A program made the position numbers and the translations under genes. This document shows, piece after piece, positions 9,009-16,331 of a DNA stretch of 64,000 nt. Origin of the DNA: Telmatospirillum sp. (GTDB lineage Bacteria > Pseudomonadota > Alphaproteobacteria > CACIAM-22H2). The first letter of the stretch is position 1, and each line of letters opens with the position of its first letter. The stretch lies in the NCBI GenBank assembly GCA_020248985.1, contig JADCGL010000022.1:306680-370679 (forward strand), in the 5' to 3' direction. The notes beneath the pieces were generated by a model. It did not search any database. It had not been told where the DNA came from and saw only the letters and a program-made list of their open reading frames with translations.

Positions 9009-10243
9009 GTGCGCGGCGCCGCAGGATAGCCCGCGCGCGCGAAAGAATCCACGATGCGGATGGCCAGGATCGTGGCCGCGAACGCGACCGCAATGCCGTA
9101 GAGCGTGCCCTCGGGCCAGCCATGGTCGAGGAACCAGCCGAGCAGCAAGGGGGCCAGCATCGAGCCGATGTCGAAGCCCGAATAGACGAGCCCGAAGGTG
9201 CGGCCGGTGGCGCCCGGCGGTGCCAGTTTTTTCACGAGGATATCGCGCGCGGCCGACGTGATGCCGACGGCCATGCCGGTTGCCGCGAACAGCGCCAGCA
9301 CCACCGCAAAAGGCGGGGTCAACGCGACCGAGCTGGCGAGCAGCAATGCGGCTGCGATGAGGCCCGCCGCCGCGACCTGGTCGTGCCGGTCGGTGGCGTC
9401 GGCGATGAACCCCCCCGCCAGAATCCCGACCGCATTGCCGACCAGATAGAGCGTCACCGCGAGCGTGGCCGTGCGGAATTCGATGCCGTGGATCGCCGCC
9501 AGGCTCGCGGCCGCGAAGGTCTGCACGCCCGAACTCGACATCGCCGTCATCGTCAGATAGACGAACGCCGCCAGCATCGCGGGCATCACCAGCAGCTTGC
9601 CGAAAGCGGCCGCGACTTCGCGCAGGCCCTCTTTGGCCGCCGCCGCCGCGGGGGCCTCTTCGCCGAGCAGATCGCGCGCGAGATACACGAACGCGGCCTG
9701 CATCAGCCCGTAGACGCCGCCCACCGCAAGAGCGGTTCGCCAGCCAAGCCAGAAGCCCAGCCCCGCCAGCAGCAGCGGCGACACGACGTAGCCGAGCGTG
9801 CCGCCGAACGCATGGATCGAAAAGGCGCGGCCCGTGCGGCTTGGATGCACGCGCGAGGCGAGGATCGCAAAATCGGCCGGGTGGAACACCGAATTGCCGA
9901 GCCCGGCCACGACCGCGAGCGGCAAGAACATCCAGAAGGCGGGGGCGAACGCCATCGCGAGGATCGCACCGGCCAGCAGCGCCATGCCGGCGGCCAGCAC
10001 GCGCCGCCCGCCCCAGCGATCGACGAAGATGCCGACGAAGGCCTGACCCAAACCGGAGGCGAGATAGAACGCCGCGACCACGCTGCCCAGTGCGGCGAAG
10101 CCCATGCCGAATTCTTCCTGCAGCAGCGGAAACATCGGCGGCAGGCAGAATTGGAAAACATGGCTCGTCGAATGCACAAGCCCGACTGCGCCGATCACAG
10201 CGTAGTCGCGTTGGCGCCGTGCCGGCGAATCCGCCTCGGTCAA
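8999..10243 (-). CDS. MFS transporter (fosmidomycin-resistance-like group)
   Basis: I choose the TTG start at 10243 because AAAAGGAC lies just upstream and the frame then begins MTEADSPARR; the protein is 414 residues. It has about twelve hydrophobic helices, the MFS loop signature FVDRWGGRR after helix 2, and a central cytoplasmic loop rich in Ala and Glu. The stretch GLGNSVFHPADFA resembles the Fsr branch of drug/metabolite efflux carriers; the substrate is unknown. It lies 14 bp downstream of the iminopeptidase-like gene, probably in one operon. Its last residues T-S-P and the stop codon are encoded within the tRNA-Arg gene. A longer open frame up to 12832 is a shadow of the neighbours. 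Confidence 0.85.
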   Translation of the reverse strand: MTEADSPARRQRDYAVIGAVGLVHSTSHVFQFCLPPMFPLLQEEFGMGFAALGSVVAAFYLASGLGQAFVGIFVDRWGGRRVLAAGMALLAGAILAMAFAPAFWMFLPLAVVAGLGNSVFHPADFAILASRVHPSRTGRAFSIHAFGGTLGYVVSPLLLAGLGFWLGWRTALAVGGVYGLMQAAFVYLARDLLGEEAPAAAAAKEGLREVAAAFGKLLVMPAMLAAFVYLTMTAMSSSGVQTFAAASLAAIHGIEFRTATLAVTLYLVGNAVGILAGGFIADATDRHDQVAAAGLIAAALLLASSVALTPPFAVVLALFAATGMAVGITSAARDILVKKLAPPGATGRTFGLVYSGFDIGSMLAPLLLGWFLDHGWPEGTLYGIAVAFAATILAIRIVDSFARAGYPAAPRTSP

Positions 10244-10257
10244 AAGAAAGTCCTTTT

Positions 10258-11220
10258 CTAGAGCCTTTTGGCCCGTTCCATCGCCGCAACAAGATGGCTG
10301 CGGATGCCCGGTTCCATGGCCGAGTGCCCGGCGTCGGGAACGACATGATAGCGCGCTTGCGGCCATCGCGCTGCCAATTCGTCGGCCGTGACGATCGGGC
10401 AGACCATGTCGTAGCGGCCCTGCACGATCGTCGTCGGAATGTCGCGGATGCGGTCCACACCGTCGAGAAGCTCGGTTTCGCCCAGAAACACCTGATGGCG
10501 GAAATAGTGCGCTTCGATGCGCGCGAGGCCCAAGGCCATGCGGTCTTCGGAGAAGGCCAGCACCGTGTCCGGGCTCGGCATCAGCGTCGAACACGAGCCT
10601 TCGTAAGCGCTCCAGGCGCGCGCCGCGGGCAGCGACACGGCCGGATCGGAGTCGGCGAGCCGCGTCCAATAGTTCGCGAGCAGATCGCCGCGCTCGGGTT
10701 CGGGCAGGAAGCCCGCGAATTTGCGCCACGCTTCGGGGAACACATAGCGGATGCCCGACAAAAACCAATCGATCTCGATCTTGCGGCCGAGAAAAATGCC
10801 GCGCAGGGCCAGCGAGCGCACGCGCGAAGGATGCGTCTGCGCATAGGCGAGTGCCAGCGTGGAACCCCACGAGCCGCCGAACACGTGCCAATTGTCGATG
10901 GCGAGATGCAGCCGCAGCCGCTCCATGTCGGCGACGAGCAGCTGCGTGGTGTTGTCGACGGTTTCGCCGTGCGGGCGCGAGCGGCCGGCGCCGCGCTGGT
11001 CGAACACGACGATGCGATAATGCAGCGGATCGAAGAAGCGCCGATGCGCCGGCGTGGCTCCCGCCCCCGGCCCGCCATGCAGGAACACGACGGCCGGACC
11101 CGCCGGATTGCCCGACTGCTCCCAATACATCTGGTGGCGGCCATCGAGGTCCAACATGCCCGACCCGTAGGGTTCGAGCGGCGGATAGAGATCGGTGCGC
11201 AGGGCTGAATCGGCAGGCAT
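10258..11220 (-). CDS. pip: Prolyl aminopeptidase (proline iminopeptidase)-like alpha/beta hydrolase
   Basis: Begins at ATG 11220 and encodes 320 residues, the usual size for the S33 prolyl aminopeptidase family. The sequence shows the oxyanion motif HGGPGAG (about 48-54), FDQRGAGRS (about 73-81), the nucleophile elbow GGSWGS with S117, a cap region, the acidic residue in GRYDMVCP, and the catalytic histidine in DAGHS near the C-terminus. Family knowledge: it releases N-terminal proline from peptides in the cytoplasm. No signal peptide is seen. It is divergent from the M48 protease gene with 79 bp between, and is followed closely by an MFS gene. Confidence 0.9.
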   Translation of the reverse strand: MPADSALRTDLYPPLEPYGSGMLDLDGRHQMYWEQSGNPAGPAVVFLHGGPGAGATPAHRRFFDPLHYRIVVFDQRGAGRSRPHGETVDNTTQLLVADMERLRLHLAIDNWHVFGGSWGSTLALAYAQTHPSRVRSLALRGIFLGRKIEIDWFLSGIRYVFPEAWRKFAGFLPEPERGDLLANYWTRLADSDPAVSLPAARAWSAYEGSCSTLMPSPDTVLAFSEDRMALGLARIEAHYFRHQVFLGETELLDGVDRIRDIPTTIVQGRYDMVCPIVTADELAARWPQARYHVVPDAGHSAMEPGIRSHLVAAMERAKRL

Positions 11221-11299
11221 GGGCGGAGCTTCGCGTGCGGCGTGGCGGTTCGTCAAGGCGGGCTTGACCTTGAGAGCCGCCCGCGACAGATTCGCGGCC

Positions 11300-12799
11300 A
11301 TGCGCAGATACCTTTCGCTTTTTGCGGCGTGCGGCCTCGCTTTGGCGCTGGGGGCCTGCGCCCAGAACCAAGCCAGCGGGCGCAGCCAGTTCACGGCTTT
11401 CGTGAGCCCCGCCGAAGAGGTGCGCATCGGCCGCGAAGAGCATCCCAAAGTGCTCGAACAGTATGGCGGCGAATACAACAATCCGCGCGTGAAGGCCTAT
11501 GTGCAGCGCGTCGGCGAACGGCTTGCCGCGCGCAGCGAGCTCGCCGGCACGCAATTCACTTTTACCGTTCTCAACAGCGACATCTCGAACGCCTTCGCCC
11601 TGCCCGGCGGCTTCGTCTATATCTCGCGCGGCCTGCTCGCCCTGATGGGCAGCGAGGCCGAGCTCGCCTCCGTGCTCGGCCACGAGATCGGCCATGTGAC
11701 GGCCCGCCACACGGCCGAGCGCATCAGCCGGGGCCAGGCCGCGAATATCTTCACGAACATCCTCGGCATCGGCGTTGCCGTGCTGACGGGCTCGGGCGAT
11801 GCCGGCAACCTTGCCGCACAGGCGACCGGGACCGGGGCCGGCATGTGGCTCGCCGGCTTCTCGCGCGAGCAGGAATTCGAGGCCGACAAGCTCGGCGTGC
11901 GCTACATGGCAAGCGAAGGCTACGATCCGGCCGAGGCCGCCGAAATGCTGGCCAAGCTCGGTGCCGAGACGCGCCTCACCGCCAAGATGCTCGGCCGCGA
12001 TCCCGAATCGGCCGACTCGTTCAGCATCATGCAGACCCATCCGCGCACGGCCGACCGTGTGGCGGCGGCGACCGAAGCCGCACGCGCGCAAGGCATGATC
12101 GTGGCCGCGAACCCGCGCCAAGGTGTGGCCGAATATTTCGAGGCGATCGACGGACTCTCGATCCTGGGCGACCGCGAGCAGGGCTTCGTGCGCGGCAATG
12201 TCTTCATGCATCCGGTTTTGCGCATCCGCTTCGAAGCGCCCAAGGGCTTCCGCATCGAGAACGGCACGGATGCGGTGTCGGCGCGGGGGCCCAGCGGCGC
12301 CACGATGCGCGTCGATGCGGTGCGCACGCGGGCGGCCACGAACCCGCGCGACTTCCTGACCGGCGTGTGGGCGCGCGGCCAAACGCTGCAGAATGTCGAA
12401 ACCATCGTCGTGAACGGCATGCCGGCCGCGACGGCTCCGGCCAATTTGCGCACGCAGAGCGGGACCGTTGCCGCACGCCTCGTTGTGATCCAGCACCCCG
12501 ACGGCGCCTTCTACCGCATGCTGCTGGCAGCCCCCGCCGATGTGGCAGGCCGCTTCACCGACGATTTCCGGCGCACGACCTATTCGTTCCGCGCGCTGAG
12601 CGAAGCCGAAGCGCGCGACGCCCACCCGCTGCGCATGCGCATCGCCACGGTGCGCCCGGGCGAAACCCAGGAAGCGCTCGCCCGCCGCATGGCGACAGAC
12701 GACGGGTTCGAGCTCGAGCGCTTCCAGCTCATCAACGGCCTCCAACCCGGCGAGGCGCTGGCACCCGGCACCCGCGTCAAAATCATCGCCGACCGGTAG
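11300..12799 (+). CDS. M48-family zinc metalloprotease lipoprotein with LysM-like C-terminus
   Basis: Start ATG 11300, 499 residues. The N-terminus is a lipoprotein signal ending in L-G-A-C with C20 as the lipidation site. The zinc site is HEIGH at 128-132, with the third ligand glutamate in E-F-E-A-D (about 192-196), typical of M48/BepA-like enzymes. The last 50 residues (VRPGETQEALARRM, then FQLINGLQPGE) resemble a LysM domain that may hold the enzyme near peptidoglycan. Family knowledge: such periplasmic proteases take part in envelope protein quality control. The gene stands alone, divergent from the iminopeptidase gene. Confidence 0.88.
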   Translation: MRRYLSLFAACGLALALGACAQNQASGRSQFTAFVSPAEEVRIGREEHPKVLEQYGGEYNNPRVKAYVQRVGERLAARSELAGTQFTFTVLNSDISNAFALPGGFVYISRGLLALMGSEAELASVLGHEIGHVTARHTAERISRGQAANIFTNILGIGVAVLTGSGDAGNLAAQATGTGAGMWLAGFSREQEFEADKLGVRYMASEGYDPAEAAEMLAKLGAETRLTAKMLGRDPESADSFSIMQTHPRTADRVAAATEAARAQGMIVAANPRQGVAEYFEAIDGLSILGDREQGFVRGNVFMHPVLRIRFEAPKGFRIENGTDAVSARGPSGATMRVDAVRTRAATNPRDFLTGVWARGQTLQNVETIVVNGMPAATAPANLRTQSGTVAARLVVIQHPDGAFYRMLLAAPADVAGRFTDDFRRTTYSFRALSEAEARDAHPLRMRIATVRPGETQEALARRMATDDGFELERFQLINGLQPGEALAPGTRVKIIADR

Positions 12800-12872
12800 G
12801 GGACGAAAAGAATAGGTTACCAAACGCGACAAAACGCGACGGCAGCCTATTTATCCCATTGATTTTCCACCG

Positions 12873-12903
12873 ATGTAACCTCGGCGACGATTTTCGGTTA
12901 CAT
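12873..12903. repeat. Inverted repeat at the left flank of the A/T-rich patch
   Basis: Perfect 8-bp arms, ATGTAACC at 12873-12880 and GGTTACAT at 12896-12903, separated by 15 bases. It lies in the 234-bp gene-free stretch between the M48 gene and the membrane gene pair, where base composition shifts from GC-rich to A/T-rich. A short direct repeat (ACGCGAC, about 12825-12840) is nearby. It could be an operator, a hairpin, or a scar of insertion; nothing decides between these. Confidence 0.35.
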
Positions 12904-13033
12904 GTTACGGATGCCCGTTTTTGCGGCATTTCCGCAAGCCCGATCTTCACTTTTCAAACAGCGCTCGCCGCGCACGACGATGTCGATAACAGATCATATT
13001 CCTACCAAGAAATCAAGGTTCGTATGGTCAGGT

Positions 13034-13816
13034 TCAATTGGTGGTGTCTTCGGATTGGACTTCTCGAAACGCCGCACAAATATGCACTGCACGGACCGTG
13101 TCGAAGTCGACGTCTTTTTCAACGCCGAGTAGGCGAACATTCTGGATTGAGTTGTTGATCACCCAGAACCACAGTGGCTGCAACAAATGGTCCTTTGCAG
13201 GCGATTTCTGGAGCAGTCGGCTGACCTCTTCTGCGCGCATAAGGGCGAGATTGTTGTTATATGATTTGTTTGCAAGTTCGGTATTGTGCGCCGGCAATTT
13301 GTCGGCTGACCCTATCAGAATGATTCCCACCATCTGATGCCGCTTCATGTGCTCCTTCAATCTGACCGCAAGTTGCGTTACTTGCTCCTGAAGTTCTTTT
13401 TTCTCATTGTCTCGGGCGTTAAGAAGCTTATCGTTAGAGCCGGGCTTAAACTTCTCGATCAGAAACGGACGGTATTTGTCCTCTCCGCAGACGAAACTCA
13501 ATGGGAGCGCCTCTTGTTTAATTGTCTGCAAGCCAGAGGAAGGCGCCGTAACTGAGAAAGACACGAGGGTTGGAGCGGGAGGCGCTGGCCTTTGTGCGTA
13601 ACTTAGGAAATTGAAATTCGGAAGGATGTCTCCCATCTTCAGTTTTTCGATTTTGATATCCCCAAGAAAGAAAAAGGCAATAGCAGCAACTCCAAGCGTA
13701 AAGTATAGGATTATCATTAAGATAATCATCCACCACGGACGTTTTTCGCCACTTGTTGGATCATAACCCAAAGCAGTGTCGATTAGTTTCTTTAAAAACT
13801 CTAAGGTTTCCAGCAA
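13034..13816 (-). CDS. Membrane-anchored protein with OmpA/MotB-like C-terminal domain
   Basis: A 260-residue protein with one strong membrane helix at about 29-50, preceded by a short cytoplasmic N-terminus. The C-terminal half resembles an OmpA/MotB fold: strand IILIGSAD (about 164-171), then N-x-x-L-A-x-x-R-A-E-E-V-x-x-L-L (about 185-200), and a final R-A-V-H-I strand. The match is distant. The start is TTG 13816, preceded by GGAAG; only 3 bp separate it from the stop of the upstream membrane gene, so translation is probably coupled. Codon use is clearly more A/T-rich than the neighbours, which suggests acquisition by transfer. The function is unknown; a peptidoglycan-binding partner of the upstream protein is a reasonable inference. 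Confidence 0.7.
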   Translation of the reverse strand: MLETLEFLKKLIDTALGYDPTSGEKRPWWMIILMIILYFTLGVAAIAFFFLGDIKIEKLKMGDILPNFNFLSYAQRPAPPAPTLVSFSVTAPSSGLQTIKQEALPLSFVCGEDKYRPFLIEKFKPGSNDKLLNARDNEKKELQEQVTQLAVRLKEHMKRHQMVGIILIGSADKLPAHNTELANKSYNNNLALMRAEEVSRLLQKSPAKDHLLQPLWFWVINNSIQNVRLLGVEKDVDFDTVRAVHICAAFREVQSEDTTN

Positions 13817-13819
13817 ATC

Positions 13820-14800
13820 TTATTCTTCCTTTGCTTCGGTCAGTTGCTCTTTGTTCGGTCGTTTTTCTGGGCGTTTTATAAATATATATGCTCCAAGAAA
13901 TGCTGAAAGCGTTCGAAGTATGAAAACGACCACAATAATCCAGAAGGCAGCCCAGATTGCCCACTCTAGATAATAGATTGCTAAGGACTTTAACTGGACT
14001 TCTTCAGAAGTTAGTCGACCGTTCGACGGTGAAGATTGAGTCGTTGTGACCTGGCTTTTGAGCGCATCGACAGACCTTTTCAGTTCGATTGTCTGTTCGG
14101 TGAGTTGGATAAGCGACTGCGCCTGATGCACCGGCCTGGCGAGGGTGCTTTGAACAAAGATAAGAAAAAGGCTCGCGGCAATGTAGCTTATAATCTCGGG
14201 AAGCCGCAGAGCCAAAAGTTCTATGAAGAGTGACTTTTTTGTGTTTTCCACAATCGAAAAGAATTTCGCTTCAACTGGCTCAAGTTCACCTGCAGCTAAA
14301 GCTATTTCGCTCAAAATGTACTTTAGATTTTTAAATGAGTTGACGAAGTTTTTTACGGTCATTTCGTTCGAGTTTATTGAGTTTTTAATGATCGTCGAAG
14401 TTTCAATTTTTTCTAGGGATATCTCGTTGTTTAGCAAACCAAGGGCGCTTATCTTTGCGCTAAGTTCGATGTAAGGCTCTAGATCTAGAATTGCTTTAAC
14501 TTGGAGGCAGGCATTCCTTGCGGTTTTGATCTCATCCAAGAAGGGATATTTTTCACCTGTTCCTTCGTACAATGCGGTGACGTCATTTTGCAATTTATCG
14601 ACACATGAGTTTAGACGTTCTAAATTTAAAGATATTCTGCGTACTTTAGCTATAGCGGAACGCGCCAAAAAGAACTGCGTGCACAATAGCGTTAGACTTA
14701 TCGCAAGTAAGCCGTTCGTAATAATACTAAAAATCGGCGTAGTGTCCATGAGAACGGGTATCTTCTCTAACTTCGCCATACATCCAGAAGCTTCGTTCAA
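13820..14800 (-). CDS. Unknown multi-pass membrane protein with coiled coil (first gene of A/T-rich pair)
   Basis: A 326-residue protein that I do not recognise. Hydrophobic segments lie at about 24-46, 210-228 and 283-312. The 160 residues between the first two are mostly helical and charged, and a heptad-like coiled coil (about 232-262) lies between the last two. The C-terminus is short, basic and acidic. The listed start is TTG 14800; an in-frame ATG at 14779 is an alternative with a longer leader. It forms a tight pair with the downstream OmpA/MotB-like gene. The two-gene topology recalls MotA-MotB, ExbB-ExbD or ZorA-ZorB pairs, but I see no MotA/ExbB signature, so this is analogy only. 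The A/T-rich composition marks it as foreign to the region. Confidence 0.65.
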   Translation of the reverse strand: MNEASGCMAKLEKIPVLMDTTPIFSIITNGLLAISLTLLCTQFFLARSAIAKVRRISLNLERLNSCVDKLQNDVTALYEGTGEKYPFLDEIKTARNACLQVKAILDLEPYIELSAKISALGLLNNEISLEKIETSTIIKNSINSNEMTVKNFVNSFKNLKYILSEIALAAGELEPVEAKFFSIVENTKKSLFIELLALRLPEIISYIAASLFLIFVQSTLARPVHQAQSLIQLTEQTIELKRSVDALKSQVTTTQSSPSNGRLTSEEVQLKSLAIYYLEWAIWAAFWIIVVVFILRTLSAFLGAYIFIKRPEKRPNKEQLTEAKEE

Positions 14801-14817
14801 CGCCTCACTCGGTATGA

Positions 14818-14846
14818 ACTATAAGTTATATTTTTTCATAATTCAA
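14818..14846 (-). promoter_or_regulatory. Sigma70-like promoter of the A/T-rich membrane gene pair
   Basis: On the bottom strand TTGAAT (14846-14841) is followed after exactly 17 bases by TATAGT (14823-14818). Transcription would start about 10 bases before the TTG at 14800 and about 30 before the alternative ATG at 14779. Confidence 0.55.
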
Positions 14847-15120
14847 TCTTGATGTCTTTATTCGGGGTTTACGGGTTACCGCTCGAGATTGCAAAAATGA
14901 ATGTGGATTTCTGACGGATATACTTCGTCTTTGTTTGGCGCTTCAGGTTCTTCCGAGCTGTCGGTAGTGCGGTAGTGAATCTGCCCTGGACGCTACGCGG
15001 CGACGATCGCCTTCGAAGAGATCAAGCCTAGGCCTCGATCCAGATACCGATGGAGTCGAGATCGAGCGACCGCCCTGCCGCAGTTCACGCGGAAAGACGA
15101 AGTTCCCCGTGCGCGTTGCG
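14847..15120. other. Gene-free stretch between the accessory pair and the toxin-antitoxin remnant
   Basis: Base composition changes from A/T-rich to GC-rich at about 14940. Only short arginine-rich frames occur and none has a ribosome site. I see no repeat, RNA gene or terminator here. Confidence 0.4.
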
Positions 15121-15423
15121 CTACGCGCGCACGCGAACTTCGAAGTCTTGCCCAAGCCGCGTGAGTATCGTCACGAGACGATTGGTCGAGAATTTCGAGA
15201 TTTTTTCCGCAAGAAGTGCCGAGACGCGCGGTTGATCCATGCTGATCTTGGCGTCAGTGGCCGCTTACGAAAGCTTATGCATCTTGATGACCTGACCGAC
15301 CTTCCAGATCAGATGCGCACGCCGAGCGAGATCGTCGGCATTTTCCAGGCTAAGTGCGTTGATCGCGGATTTGCGGGTTACGGTCACGCTTTCGACTTCA
15401 GCAGTCTTGCTTTTGCCTATCAC
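15121..15423 (-). pseudogene. HigA-like XRE antitoxin interrupted by a nonsense codon
   Basis: The frame from GTG 15423 to TAG 15121 encodes 100 residues with one internal TAA at 15265-15267. Ignoring that stop, the protein reads like a HigA/XRE antitoxin: the L-x-x-R-A-x-L-I-W-K-V-G-Q-V-I helix, then a helix-turn-helix ending in D-Q-P-R-V-S-A-L-L, then KISKFSTNRLVTIL and LGQDFEVRVR. Family members typically have L-T-Q or L-S-Q where this gene has L-S-stop, so one C-to-T change (CAA to TAA) explains the break. The GTG start overlaps the stop of the upstream frame in a GTGA arrangement, as in intact toxin-antitoxin operons. The call rests on the motif pattern only. Confidence 0.65.
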
Positions 15424-15557
15424 TCTTCGTGCTCCATCCCTGCGAACTCGAAACGCGCTTCGACGATCTCCATCTCGGTTTTCGGAGTTGCGCGTCCCAA
15501 CTTCAAAAGGAAGACTCGACAGATCGAGTTTCGATCTGCCGATCCAGAAGATTTGCT
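15420..15557 (-). pseudogene. Remnant of a HigB/Gp49-like toxin gene
   Basis: Upstream of the broken antitoxin and overlapping its start, the frame ending at TGA 15422-15420 reads C-R-V-F-L-L-K-L-G-R, then TPKTEMEIVEARFE. This is close to the C-terminal pattern of HigB/Gp49-type toxins (a Y/C-R-V-F strand, then K-K-T-x-K-T-P-x-x-E-I). Only about 46 codons are open, bounded by TAA at 15558-15560, and the middle of the usual toxin is missing, so the gene is eroded. The order toxin then antitoxin fits HigBA. Confidence is limited by the short match. Confidence 0.45.
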
Positions 15558-15629
15558 TTAAAAGTGGCACTGGTCGTCGATCGAAAATTTGACATACGTG
15601 GAAGATCTTTGGCGCGCAACATCCCCGCC

Positions 15630-16226
15630 TTAGATTTCGGCCCTTCGCGTGCGGTAGCGTTTGATTTTTTCGCGGTTGCCGCACAGCGCCATGCTGCACC
15701 AACGGCGCGTGGCGTTTTTGCCGGCGTCGAAAAACACCATGCTGCAGGCCGGATTGGCGCAACCTTTGAGCCGCTGTTGGGCCGCCGGACGGGATGCGGC
15801 AAAACGCGCGAAATCCTCGGCGACGATTGCGGCCGGGCCGCCGGGCCCGGGATCGAAATTTTCGACGAGCTGCGCGCCGTTTGCCGTCACGTCCAACCGC
15901 AATTCGACCCGCGCTTGGGCAAGCAGCAGATTGACGGCATAGGCCGCCGTCTTCGAAACGGTGCCGGTCTGGCGCAATTCGTCGAACGCCGCGCGCAGGC
16001 GTTGGCGCAGCGCCAGCAAGGTGCGCCTTGCCTGTTCGAGGGCCGGCGGTTCCGGCGTCGGCAATCCCGCCGCCGCAAGCCAGCGCTCGCATTGGTCGGG
16101 CGTTGCCAGCAGGTCCTGCGCGACCCCCGCCAGAATCGGCGTGGTGTTCAACAGGTCGAGCCACAGATGGCCGCCCAGAAACGGCATGCCGTCGCGCAGA
16201 TCCGATCCTGTCTGCTTTGAGTCCAT
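15630..16226 (-). CDS. CGNR zinc-finger transcriptional regulator (ABATE domain)
   Basis: Start ATG 16226 gives 198 residues. The N-terminal part has GGHLWLDLLNT (about 18-28), typical of the ABATE domain. The C-terminus is a CGNR zinc finger with C156, C161, C177 and C182, the last within the literal C-G-N-R motif (182-185), followed by a basic tail. Family knowledge: such proteins are stress- or ligand-responsive DNA-binding regulators. The gene is divergent from a Tat-exported alpha/beta hydrolase and the two promoters overlap, so it probably controls that gene and itself (inference). An earlier TTG at 16280 lies in the promoter and is rejected. Confidence 0.85.
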   Translation of the reverse strand: MDSKQTGSDLRDGMPFLGGHLWLDLLNTTPILAGVAQDLLATPDQCERWLAAAGLPTPEPPALEQARRTLLALRQRLRAAFDELRQTGTVSKTAAYAVNLLLAQARVELRLDVTANGAQLVENFDPGPGGPAAIVAEDFARFAASRPAAQQRLKGCANPACSMVFFDAGKNATRRWCSMALCGNREKIKRYRTRRAEI

Positions 16227-16256
16227 GGGTTTGCGCTTTCTCTCAATGACACCATT

Positions 16257-16295
16257 AAAATAACATTTGACAGGTTTCAATTCAACATATACCTT
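16257..16295. promoter_or_regulatory. Overlapping divergent promoters of the CGNR gene and the hydrolase gene
   Basis: Top strand: TTGACA at 16267-16272, 17 bases, then TACCTT at 16290-16295, reading towards the hydrolase at 16332. Bottom strand: TTGAAT at 16285-16280, 17 bases, then TATTTT at 16262-16257, reading towards the CGNR gene. The two elements interleave, so one bound regulator could affect both directions. Confidence 0.6.
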
Positions 16296-16331
16296 TCAAA
16301 TACAGTTTCACTGGTTACACAGGAGAAAACA

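Noticed and set aside
8999..12832. Continuous 1277-codon frame on the bottom strand that could be read as one large protein
   Set aside because: Only the part from 10243 down is an MFS protein; the rest is antisense or out of frame to the iminopeptidase and M48 genes and has no family features.
13034..14800. ZorAB or MotAB assignment for the A/T-rich pair
   Set aside because: The topology is similar, but the first protein lacks MotA/ExbB-type signatures and no ZorC, ZorD or ZorE gene is adjacent.
14943..15155. Short bottom-strand frame of 70 codons
   Set aside because: Arginine-rich, without ribosome site or recognisable motif, and it overlaps the end of the antitoxin remnant.
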